DNA of 30,003 bases, taken from NCBI GenBank assembly GCA_027596035.1, contig JADGJA010000213.1:1-30003 (forward strand). Direction: 5' to 3'. Each line of letters starts with the position of its first letter. The stretch's first letter is position 1. Under the pieces are notes generated by a model that worked only from the letters and a program-made list of their open reading frames with translations, did not search any database and was not told where the DNA came from. The stretch comes from Thoreauomyces humboldtii (Eukaryota; Chytridiomycota; Chytridiomycetes; Spizellomycetales; Powellomycetaceae). The translations under genes and the position numbers were made by a program. This document shows, piece after piece, positions 20,615 through 29,758 of this stretch.

Positions 20615-21382
20615 ATGTGCTCGATCGACCCCGGAGCGCGGACGCCTTGGACCTGCTTCGACGCTCACCGCAAGGGATTCTACGACGTATATCCTGATCT
20701 GGTAGGAACGCTAGCCAATCATCACAACGACATCGCACGCATCCAATCGGCCGGGGCGCCTCGGACGCGAAAAGAGGGCACGCGCTGCAGAAGAAAGCGC
20801 AGAAAGAAGAAGCGACAAGCCAAAGGAAGTCGTGGTCGAAAGAAAAAGCGCAACTGGCGGCCTTCGTGCCAAAGGAGAGTGACGGACAAGTACGATCTGA
20901 TGACGGCGACGGTGCGTCAGGCGCACAACTCGTTCGCAAACCATCTTGTGAGGTCATACAATGTGATTGTCCTCCCCGAGTTTATGACTTCTGGAATGGT
21001 TCGCAAGCGTCGGAAGCAGCTGAAGCTCCCGGGGATGAAGGAAGTGGACGACATGAACACGACGCCTTGCGAAGGCCGTTTCACGCTACACAAGACGACG
21101 CGGAAAGCAATGGGATGGATATCTCATTACACGTTTCGACAACGGCTCTTCGCCAAAGCCCTAGCCGATCCGTACAACGTGAAGGACGTGATCTGCACCA
21201 CCGAAGAATACACCACCAAGCAGTGCCCCTATTGCGATTTTGTCCATCACAAGATCGGGTCCAACAAGGTTTACAAGTGCGGGAATGCCGGGTGTGGCTT
21301 CATCGGAAGGAGGGACAACGTCGGAGCATTCAATATTGGTCTTCGATCGATTGTAAAGGGCGAGGTGTGCGAGGTGCTATAG
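20615..21382 (+). CDS. Fanzor (eukaryotic TnpB-like RNA-guided nuclease), RuvC lobe only
   Basis: An uninterrupted frame of 255 residues from the first ATG. RuvC-I has D5 in SIDPG. RuvC-II has E122 in VIVLPEF. RuvC-III has D234 in RRDNVGAFNI. A zinc ribbon is formed by C204, C207, C222 and C227 (TTKQCPYCDF and YKCGNAGCGF). The stretch KTTRKAMGWISHYTFRQRL before it is typical of Fanzor proteins. Residues about 51-80 are strongly basic and could be a nuclear localisation signal. Known full-length fungal Fanzor proteins have a large N-terminal lobe (WED/REC) that binds guide RNA and target; none is recognisable upstream. In-frame stops close the frame at 20519-20521. So it is either a 5'-truncated copy or a novel minimal form. 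The nuclease residues are all intact, with no internal frameshift. Confidence 0.9.
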   Translation: MCSIDPGARTPWTCFDAHRKGFYDVYPDLVGTLANHHNDIARIQSAGAPRTRKEGTRCRRKRRKKKRQAKGSRGRKKKRNWRPSCQRRVTDKYDLMTATVRQAHNSFANHLVRSYNVIVLPEFMTSGMVRKRRKQLKLPGMKEVDDMNTTPCEGRFTLHKTTRKAMGWISHYTFRQRLFAKALADPYNVKDVICTTEEYTTKQCPYCDFVHHKIGSNKVYKCGNAGCGFIGRRDNVGAFNIGLRSIVKGEVCEVL

Positions 21383-21723
21383 TTTGATTGATTGCGAACC
21401 TACCTGTCGGGTCGAAGAGGACTTTGATGCTATCCTTTGTGGATAGTTGATGTGGACACTCTTCTTGTAGATAGGTGCGTTGAAAAGTGCCTCTGATCTA
21501 ATAACAAAAGCATTTCCCCCATTCCACCCAGTCTCGTGAGTCATGAGGTTCCTCCCTCGCCATCTGTACTAGGACCACCAGCACATCGGCTTGTCATAGA
21601 ATCTATTCTCACCCCTCTACTCAAACGTACAATCGATATAAAATTGCAGCAGGTACCGTGTACTGATGGACGAACCCGTTCCTCGACCCCCAGCGCTCAT
21701 CTTCTGCTTCGTCTCAAAATACA
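21383..21723. other. Fanzor 3' flank and ALDH promoter
   Basis: This stretch contains the nested stem-loop (21398-21476), the right copy of the 15-bp repeat (21552-21566) and the final 157 bp before the ALDH start. No other gene is supported here. Confidence 0.5.
21398..21476 (+). ncRNA. Candidate omega-RNA-like nested stem-loop after the Fanzor stop
   Basis: Three nested complementary pairs are seen: ACCTA (21398-21402) with TAGGT (21472-21476), GAAGAG (21414-21419) with CTCTTC (21459-21464), and CTATCC (21430-21435) with GGATAG (21441-21446) around a TTTGT loop. It begins 15 nt after the stop codon. Fanzor and TnpB guide RNAs are made from the 3' end of the gene and its right flank, so position fits. 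The stems are short and expression is unknown. Confidence 0.3.
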
Positions 21724-23450
21724 ATGACAAAAGCCATGGCTCCTCCCACCGTCTCGCTCTCCTTCCCAAAAGGTCACGCCGTCACTGACATCGCGTTCTC
21801 GGGAGGCCTCTTCATCAACAATGAATACATCGAAGGCGAGGGCGGAAAGACCATCGACGTTCACGATCCTTCCACCGGCAAGGTCATCGCTAAAGGTAAG
21901 AGCAAAGTTGCAGTCTGAAAACTCCATTGGCCCGATACAAGGTCTCACCAGCTCGTCCCCTCAGTCTCGGAAGCGTCCTCCAAAGACGTCGACCTCGCAG
22001 TCGACGCAGCCGAGCGGGCCTTCAACACCGTCTGGGGCGAGAAGGTGCCTGGTCACGAACGCGGTCGTCTCCTCGGTCTCCTCGCAACGGCGTTCGAAGA
22101 GAACATCGACACCATCGCTTCCATCGAGTCTCAGGACAACGGCAAAGCTTACACCTTCGCCAAAGGATTCGACGTCACGGAGGCTGCCAAATGTCTGAGA
22201 TACTACGCCGGTTGGGCTGACAAGCATCACGGAAAGACCGTCGAGGTCGACGAGTCCAAGCTCGCTTACACCAGGAACGAGCCCATCGGCGTCGTCGGAC
22301 AGATCATTCCCTGGAACTTTCCCATCTTGATGTTCGCGTGGAAGATCGGTCCTGCCTTGGCGACCGGAAACACCATTGTATGACGGGTGGTGCACGGGCT
22401 CCTCGTCTGGCAAATCTCACATCTTTCTGACACCGTTCCATTTTTTCCAGGTCATCAAGATTGCCGAAACGACCCCCTTGTCCGGTCTCTTCGTGACCAG
22501 GCTCATCAAGGAAATCTTCCCTCCCGGGGTCGTCAACGTCGTAACGGGCTACGGCAACATCACGGGAGCCGCCATCTCGTCCCACATGCGCATCGGAAAG
22601 GTCGCGTTCACAGGTTCCACGGCCGTCGGTCGGGAGATCATGAAGTCGGCCGCAGCGTCCAACCTCAAGAGCGTCACCCTGGAACTGGGAGGAAAGTCCC
22701 CCAACATCATCTTCGACGACGCCGACATCGAACAGGCCGTCAGCTGGTCCACCTTCGGTCTCTTCTTCAACCACGGACAGTGCTGCTGCGCCGGTTCGAG
22801 GGTCTACGTCCAGGACGGCGTGTACGACAGGTTCATGGAGTCCCTCCACAAGAAGGTCAAGAGCTTGAAGGTCGGTGATCCGTTCGCGAGCGATACCTTC
22901 CAGGGTCCACAGACCTCGCAGCTTCAACACGATCGCATCATGGAACACATCCGTGTCGGAAAGGAGGAGGGCGCCACGGTCCTCGAAGGCGGAGAAAGAC
23001 ATGGGAAAGACGGGTACTTCATCCAACCCACCATCTTCACGGACGTGACTCCCGACATGAGGATCGTGAAGGAAGAGATCTTTGGACCCGTCGTCGTCGT
23101 CAGCAGGTTCAAGGATGACAAGGACATTGTTGCCATGGCAAACGATTCCATGTATGGACTCGCGGCTGCCGTCTTCTCCAGGTATGAGATACCCGCCATT
23201 CCGTCGTACTTTGTCACTTTTTTTTTCAACGTCTTTCGTTCGCAGAGACGTCTCGCGGGCGCTCACCACCGCCCACGCCTTGAAGGCCGGGACCGTCTGG
23301 GTCAACTGCTACAACCAGCTCAACTCCCAGATGCCCTTCGGAGGATACAAGCAGTCCGGAATCGGAAGGGAGTTGGGAGAGTACGCCTTGGCGAACTACA
23401 CGGCCGTCAAGGCGGTCCACGTCAACCTCACTGCCCAGGCTCCCATCTGA
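21724..23450 (+). CDS. Aldehyde dehydrogenase (NAD(P)+), ALDH1/2-like
   Basis: Four exons, 21724-21895, 21965-22377, 22451-23181 and 23246-23450, give 506 residues, the normal family length. Introns are 64-73 nt. Seen motifs: [18 protein letters not shown] (cofactor and fold), FTGSTAVG (NAD-binding turn), [10 protein letters not shown] with general-base E273, and [13 protein letters not shown] with catalytic C307. EEIFGPVV and [16 protein letters not shown] follow near the C-terminus. The enzyme oxidises aldehydes to carboxylic acids. The N-terminus has no clear mitochondrial presequence, so a cytosolic form is more likely. A second in-frame ATG lies at 21739; I used the first. Its promoter interval is the one that received the Fanzor segment. 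Confidence 0.96.
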
Positions 23451-23543
23451 TATGGAGCGTTCGCTCGATGACCCTCCAAAGGTCGTTCTTCCACTGTATA
23501 TTTCACCCCCCACCGCAAAAAACCTTTTGCATTTTCTTGTATC

Positions 23544-23794
23544 TCAGACAAATACATCATGGATCCTCCGATCTCTCCAGCCATACATGTCTCGTCGCGC
23601 AAGGTCCCAGCCCCGCTCTGCACAGAGCCGGGCCAGGTTGTCGAACGAGATCTCCCGTAGGCAAGGGACCTCACACGACGCAACGACGGTGTTGTTCGAT
23701 CTTCGCAAGCAAAGACGAGTCGAGACTCGGCTGCCTTTCACGGGGGGAGCCTCCAATACGCGGACGAGCGGGATAACGATAATCCGGTCCGCAC
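23544..23794 (-). CDS. Possible small protein exon, unrecognised
   Basis: The minus frame is open to 24035. Its 3' half has protein-like composition: DRIIVIPLVRVLEAPP, then REISFDNLARLCAERGWDLA and a basic end. A possible acceptor (CATCAG) lies at 23795. The 5' half of the frame is low-complexity and runs into the MITE-like element at 23986, so the true start is not known. It is convergent with ALDH. No family is recognised and it may be spurious. Confidence 0.3.
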
Positions 23795-23985
23795 CTGATG
23801 TGAGGGCGGGTTGGAAGGGATGGGAAGAGCTGTGTGGGATGGTGGTGGTGGGCAGACAGACCCAAGGGTTCTCCCAACGTCGAGAACCGGCTTCATTGCA
23901 AAGCAGAAGGCTCGTGAGGATGGGTGAGTGCCTTTCCCTCCCCGGCTCGGTTGTAGGGTGATTGCTGGGGAGTTTCGCGATGGTA

Positions 23986-24355
23986 TAGTAGGGGCTTTCA
24001 AAGTTGACGAAAGTCGCGTTTAAATCGCGGGCCAAGTTTCGTCAGGCCATCCCGCGGCCTCGGTTGTATGGTACCAGAAGGCCGACGAATTGCTAGGGTA
24101 CCAGATCAAGCACTGCACGCAACAAATGACATGAGAGTAGTGCTGCAAAGCCTGCAGATCACTTCACCAGCAAGCAGATGTCTCGAGCCGGTGCAGTGGG
24201 ATTAGATTGCCTTCGCCGGGGAATGGGGAAAGAAGGAGGAATGGGGAGAGGTAGGACTAGAGGTAGGATCCGGTCGAACCAGTCCGGCCAGTCCGGACGC
24301 TTTTTGGCGATGATCCGGAAACGTCCACTTTCGTCAACTTGGAAACCCCCTACTA
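23986..24355. mobile_element. MITE-like element with 29-bp terminal inverted repeats
   Basis: The left arm (23986-24014) and right arm (24327-24355) are inverted copies matching at 27 of 29 positions. The outer ends read TAGTAGGGG and the inner part AAGTTGACGAAAGT is identical in both. The direct repeat GTA flanks the arms (23983-23985 and 24356-24358), fitting a 3-bp target-site duplication. The 370-bp element encodes no transposase. It fills much of the 985-bp gap between ALDH and the next gene, and its right end lies 80 bp before that gene's ATG. The rest of the gap (23451-23985, 24359-24435) has no secure gene. Confidence 0.6.
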
Positions 24356-24435
24356 GTACAGTACATGTATCATAGCTGGGATCATCGAAGCTTCCTTCAA
24401 TCAAGAGCAGATCTTGACGGCGGAGCTTTTTCTCA

Positions 24436-26509
24436 ATGAAGCATTCTTCCGTAATCGACCTCACGGACGATGACCCCATACACAGCAGTGCCGTGCCAGC
24501 AGTCACCCCGCCGGCAGCTGCTCGCGGTCATGCGTCTCTGAAGAGAAAGAGCAGCGAGTCGGGAAAAGACGTCAAGCCGACCGTTCTCATAGACTTAACG
24601 ACTCCGAAGAAGGAGGTCAAGCAAAAAAAGGAGCCGTACCAGTCTCTTGTCCCAGAAAACTCCCGGTCGCTCGAAACTAGTTCATCAGTCCGGGTGGAGC
24701 AGTATGATCCGGGCGCACTTAGTGCTGGGAAGCTCAAAAGGAAGCCGACGGGTCCGACGTTGGAGCAGGATGCTGCCTTCAAAGGGACGAAACGAGAGCA
24801 TCCGTCCACCGCAGCTGGAAGTGCAACTCGAAGGCAGTCTCTTTCTTCAAGCTCGTTGGAAAAGGGGCAAAGCGATACGAAGTCCGACTCCGCGGCCTTT
24901 ACGAACCTCGAGCCCGCGGCTGAACACCTTGGTGAAATGGAAAAGCTCATAACGCAAGCACTGGATAGCATGCTTCTTGGTCGGCCGCCTCCCGCAGACG
25001 CCGAAAAGCTGTTCAGGAATTACGCGACCGCGTCTCGCTCACCCGCCGCGACATTCAGTCCGTGGCGAGAACGCGCAGAAACATCGTTGCTCACGCTGGG
25101 TACCTCCGCGTACGGTGCGCTCGCCTCTGTCCAAGAGCTATGTCCTGACGTGGAGGTCGACTCTTTGAAGGACAATGGCGTGGTTGATATAACGCACACG
25201 TGGTCCGCAATTTTGAACCATCATCCTTCGGGACTTACTATCGCAAAAGATGCTGCACTCCTCGCTGGAGGTCATCCTTCCTCCGGCCTCCTGGCAACGT
25301 TGAATCCTGCAACCGGCAAGCTGGGATCCTTTGATACAAAGTTGAGCAATGTCACGGCCGTCCTGGCGTTTCCGCTGTTTCCGCACAGCAAAGAAGGCGA
25401 CGATGTGGTGGTTGCGGATATTGAAGGGCAGTGTCGAATGTTTGGCGATAGAAGGATCGTAGGAAGGTGTGCCGTTGGCGCTGCAGTCATGTCTTTAGTT
25501 GGCGTGCAGGATATGCGTATGTTTCTTTCACTGCTATTCCGCCGATATGCCACAGGAGAGCTGACGAGGTTTAGACGCAAATCGCTGTTTGCAGTGAACA
25601 ACAGGTACATACTGGCCGGTGATGCGAGCGGAATGGTGACCGCTTTTGATTCCTTGCGTACACGTTGGCGTGTTCGTCTCGGCGGCCTTGCACTTACTCC
25701 AACAATGGTATGACGCAAGCAAGCGAAGGGATCGCTGAGAGATGACGGCTCACTGGCTTGCATCAGCAACATCAACGTTTTCCGCCCCCAAGTCCATCCA
25801 TTCGATCCATCATCAATGTAACCTATCCATCGCCGGACCCCGTTCAGCTCAGCTTTGTCGCAGACGGTACACCCGCCGTCCACGTTCTGGCCGTCGATAC
25901 TCGCATCCGTACCATTGAGCTCCCGAGCACAGTTACAACGGTACCTACTTGATGTGATGCATCTGTTGTTGCGAATCGTACGCTAATCAATGATTCTGCG
26001 TGTTCCTAGATGGCTGCAGGCGCCATACATACCCCTCCTGATCTCGGTCTTCAGATCCTCGTTGCGGGGAAAGAAGGCGATATTTTCTTGATAGTGGATC
26101 GATCATTTCTTGTGAGTTTGTCCTCGAGCCATCGGTCGCAGTCGCTTTTACTGAAGCTGGTTTCGTTCAGGCCATTCGATACATTCCCATTCAATCGACA
26201 GTGACCGTCATCGTTCCTTTACCGTCGCCTTCCACGCAGAGACAGCCATATGTCATCGGCGGGCTGTTCTTTCAGCTACGGGTTTACCGCGGTCAGGAGC
26301 TTCTGCACGTGAGGGAGACCGAGGATTGGGTCGTGGGCGTCTCTGTCGAAGATCCAGAGGGGAATATGGATCTTGAGGAAGTTCAGAAAGGGATGAAGCG
26401 GTACCATCTGATCGTTCTATTTGCGAACGGCAAGGTTGAGAAGATGGTCATGGGGGTGAAAAATGATGGGGAGAATGGAACAGGGATGGAAGGAGTTCGG
26501 ATCGGATGA
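24436..26509 (+). CDS. SUMO-interaction-motif protein with propeller-like C-terminus, 602 aa
   Basis: Five exons: 24436-25516, 25595-25707, 25767-25940, 26010-26111 and 26171-26509. The first intron (78 nt, donor GTATGT, acceptor TTTGCAG) is chosen because it alone restores the frame with a normal length. Residues 6-13 (VIDLTDDD) and about 50-56 (VLIDLTT) are two SUMO-interaction-type motifs followed by acidic or polar residues. Residues about 15-180 are basic, Ser/Lys/Pro-rich and likely disordered and nuclear. From about 270 on, repeated strand-turn patterns appear (ALLAGGHPSSGLLATLNPATG, VVVADIEGQCRMFG, RYILAGDASGMVTAFDS, LQILVAGKEGDIFLI), like blades of a beta-propeller. I cannot name the family. 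A nuclear scaffold in DNA repair or chromatin is a guess from the SIMs. The MITE-like element abuts its promoter. Confidence 0.75.
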
Positions 26510-26706
26510 TCCGCGCGTTCCAAAGCATCTTCCAAGTTTTTTTGGGCCGGAGATAGTTGGGGAGCGCACGAGTCAAGACAACGTTCCTTTGCTGAGTTGA
26601 AGGCATTAAATATATTTATGGCAAAATGCGTAGCGCCAGGGTATCTATGAGTAATCGAGCCATCGATTACCGGCAATCGAGGTGGTCGGTCCCATCTTAT
26701 AGGTGT

Positions 26707-29700
26707 CTATGACGATGGAGCTTGAGCCACGTTTATCGAAAGCTACGATACGTGCGAACGAAAATCGTCAGTCGGGAAGTATGCATCAGTCGGAAAAGAC
26801 ACTCGCTATAACTTACATCATTGGGTTCTCCCCTCCATCTTTTCGCGCATTCGATGTCCTGTTCCGTCTCCCAACCACCTAGCGCCTCCCTTTCACCCCA
26901 GCAATCACCGACAACGATCCGCAAAGCTCTCTCAACGTCCGGATCTCCTTCCCCGTCCCTCCCTGGTCTCCTCTTCGGTCCGGCTCTTTCGCACGCAGCC
27001 TGAGCGATCTCGTCCAACATGTGCGTGCGCGGCACGTAGAGCGGGTTGACGCCGACAGTGGAAACGAACTGGTCGCAGGTTTCAAGGCGACGAGCGTAGA
27101 GAGAGCACCAAGAGGACCAGCGAGCTCGGAGGGAGGGTAGCGGAATGCTTGGAGCGGTGGGAGCCCGTTGTGGGGGTGGTTGCGGGGGGTTGGCAAGGTC
27201 GGATGTCACAAGACCGTAGGCTCCTGACAGACTTGCGGCGAGGTTGGAGGTACGGAGGGAGGATGTGCTGGATGTTCGAGAGGATAGGTTGACGGGGTCG
27301 GGTGGTGGAGAATGAGAGTCAGACAGTTCAAGAACTGGTTCATCGCCCACCTCAGCGCTTGTAGTGATGGTCCCGACTTGCGTGGTTTCCTCCTCCGTGT
27401 CCCCTGATGGCGCCACTTCCTCATCCACAACAGTCTCTGCAGTGGGTTCGTCTGTTCCGGCCTTAAGCACCTCGCTATTCGGGTCTGTTTCGGCAGCAAC
27501 TTCCGGCGAGTCGCCGGCAGCCCCTTCTGCTGCAGTGGCCCCACCGGCCTCGTTGGCCGTCGTGATTCCCTCTCTCTCAACATCCGGCTGGTCCTGATGC
27601 ACAGCCTCATCTGCATCATCTTCGTCTCCAACGTCCAATGAGATCTCGCTGATGCCTCGGCTGCTGAGCCCATCGTCCTCTTCACTTTTTCCTACTAGAT
27701 CCTCCAAGCTGCTGACCTCGCTACTCTCCTCGCCACTCAATCGTCTTGCCCCTCGAATCAGCACGCCCAAGGCTGCAGCGCCGCGGTCGCGACGGAAGTC
27801 GCAAAGCGCTCGGAAGAAGCACGTGTAGTCCGCTCCTGCATCAAGAACTATCTGAAGCAGAGGCTCGATGAGCTCCGCAAGGTCGGTTTCAAGAGATGGA
27901 CTGATCCCTAATTTCTGCAGTGCCAAAGTGGATAACACCGATCAACATACTTCTTTCAGTATGCGGTTCAGATGCACTGGGAATTACTTACAGCCCTCAT
28001 TCTGGAAGCGAAGGCGTCCATGAAGACATCCTCGAATCCCTTGAGCAGCTCTCGTACGATTTCCTCGCCTCTAACAACATGTTCCGCGACAAGCGAGCCC
28101 CCTCTGGCCGGTGCAGGAGATGCAGGCGGAGGAGGAGCGATCAGGTGCGCAAGAGTTCGACCCAGTTTAGACAGGTTCCAGAGAGCCATTTGGGGTTGGT
28201 GCTCGAACCGATATCGGCCGATATGGTCAGCTTCGTTGGACGACCAGAAGGGATCATATACGTCGAGGAAGGCCTTTCGGAACGCGGATAGGTGAGAACT
28301 CGCCCCTTCAGAATCCACAAATTTAAGCAAGACTCACGAACGGGCCATAATCCAGTGTGAGTCCGAGGATGGACATATTATCCTGGAGGATGCAAGGGTC
28401 AAATACTCGTACTTTGCGTGTCTTGTATTGCCGGAACGCACCGTATTGAGCGCTCCATGAACGAATCCGATGGCCTGCCATTGTGCTAGCAGCTCCGCTG
28501 TTCTCCTGATAACTTCCTGAAAGAACCTCGCGTAGACATTGAGTTCGACATCTACCAGGACCGCCGCAGGAAGCGGCGCCGGGTGAGTAGCGCGAGGCTT
28601 CCTTGCCACAGGAGTTGCAAAGGATGTCCCCTCATCCCCTTCTATCGGCACCTCGGGCAAAGGTTGCGTCATGAAGGAAAGTCTTCGCGCGGGGGGAGCT
28701 CCGCGCACCGGACCGTTAACGCCAGTCATGTCGTCAAGAATATCGTCCTCTTCATCATGGTCGCTGTCCTGCTCGCTTTTGACATCCGAGTCTGCTTCAT
28801 CATCGTCGTCGTTGCCGGCGCTGTCTGCAGTGATGAGAAGATCTGGGAAATGGTGCCCTATGACATAGTCAGCGAGGAGCCTCAGGTTGGTCTTGTCATT
28901 TCGATAGTGAAAGAGCTCGAATGTGCCGAATCGGATCCACGAAGGTGCCATGCGGGTCAACACGGCTCCCGGGAGTGCATCCGCGGCACTGCTCCGATAC
29001 ACTGGGACTCCTGTGGCAACGACCGCCACGCTACGGACGGTGGGGATCCCGACCGCCGCCATGTACTCTTGCGCGATGAATTCCTTTACGCAGGCACGTA
29101 GTCCTGCAGCTCCGTCACCGAATCGGGAATACGGAGTGAGCCCCGCTCCTTTCAGCTGCACTTCCCACGATGCACCGCGTGGGCCTATCGCCTCTCCGAG
29201 CGACACGCATCGACCGTCCCCGAGCTGTCCAGAATACATGCCGAACTGATGGCCGGCGTAGGCGGCGGCCCAGGACCGCGATCGAGGAAGCAGACGCGCA
29301 CCGCTGAGAAAGAGCACAAACTCTCGCCGCTTGTGTTCTGCCGGATCGAGTCCCAGAGATGCGATTGCGGAAGAAGAGTGAATGACCAGGATCGGTTGAG
29401 AGGAACCGGTCTCGGGTGTGACGAAGGAGAGGAAGGCGCTTCGGACTGCCCGGGGTGTTCGAGCAGGGTTGGCGGCTCCCGCTGCTGCTGCAGATGTCGC
29501 TGCAATACTGTCAGCATCCTTGAGAATGTTGATGTTGACAGCAGAGGACGCCGCGGACTGCGACAGGGCCAGCGATGCTTTCCGTGCAGACGGATTGCCA
29601 CTGACGGCGCGGTTGGTTTCTGGCGGAGGTGTAAGAGGATCGTGAGGGAGCTCGCGAGAGAACGAGTCCACGAAGACGAGCTCCTCGATGCGGAGGGGTT

Positions 29701-29758
29701 TTCCCGAACCAGCCGAGAGTCGGGACCGGACGGCGTTGGAAGAGCGCCGAGAAGCCAT
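26707..29758 (-). CDS. FMP40: SelO/Fmp40 protein AMPylase, enlarged
   Basis: Five exons in transcript order: 29758-28442, 28382-28338, 28273-27992, 27914-26817 and 26742-26707. They give 925 residues; typical family members are about 500-690. The N-terminus (MASRRSSNAVRSRLS) is Arg/Ser-rich and fits a mitochondrial presequence. Family marks: FSRELPHDP, YAGHQFGMYSGQLGDGR, EVQLKGAGLTPYSRFGDG, VLTRMAPSWIRFGTFE, and HGALNT joined to DNMSILGLTLDYGPF across an intron, which carries the metal-binding Asn/Asp. MRAKLG is also restored at an intron. The C-terminal NPLYVPR motif is present. SelO transfers AMP to protein Ser/Thr/Tyr in mitochondria. Three inserts enlarge it: residues about 55-100, about 312-395 (Asp/Glu-rich) and about 606-815 (Glu/Ala/Thr-rich). 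The last 12-residue exon is short but has good splice sites. Confidence 0.94.

Larger units (their letters stand above)
20595..21551 (+). mobile_element. Putative inserted segment carrying the Fanzor fragment
   Basis: This is the 957 bp between the two copies of the 15-bp repeat. No terminal inverted repeat is visible at its ends and there is no poly(A) run before the right copy. No transposase other than the Fanzor reading frame is present. The left border falls right at the start of the RuvC-I region, so the copy looks 5'-truncated. Removing it would leave a shorter SmB/ALDH divergent promoter. Confidence 0.5.
20580..21566. repeat. 15-bp perfect direct repeat flanking the Fanzor fragment
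   Basis: The 15-mer ctccctcgccatctg occurs at 20580-20594 and again at 21552-21566. The flanking bases differ on both sides of each copy. The first copy ends 20 nt before the Fanzor ATG; the second starts 169 nt after its stop. A chance 15-bp match inside a span this short is unlikely (roughly one in a thousand by simple counting). It looks like a target-site duplication of an inserted 957-bp segment. Confidence 0.75.

Noticed and set aside
20615..21382. Bacterial IS200/IS605 insertion or contamination
   Set aside because: The sequence has eukaryotic Fanzor features (TTRKAMGWISHYTFRQRL, spacing of the Cys4 ribbon), no TnpA is present, and it is flanked by intron-bearing fungal genes.
22304..23305. 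333-aa minus-strand open frame
   Set aside because: It is antisense to ALDH exons 3-4 and crosses their introns.
24159..24506. 115-aa minus-strand open frame over the MITE right arm
   Set aside because: It spans the element border and the antisense of the SIM protein start, so the protein-like look is most likely chance.
25517..25574. 58-nt intron ending at TTTAG in the SIM/propeller gene
   Set aside because: It would put a TGA in frame a few codons later; the 78-nt intron to 25594 keeps the frame.
28583..29101. 172-aa plus-strand open frame
   Set aside because: It is antisense to the acidic insert and core of SelO exon 1.
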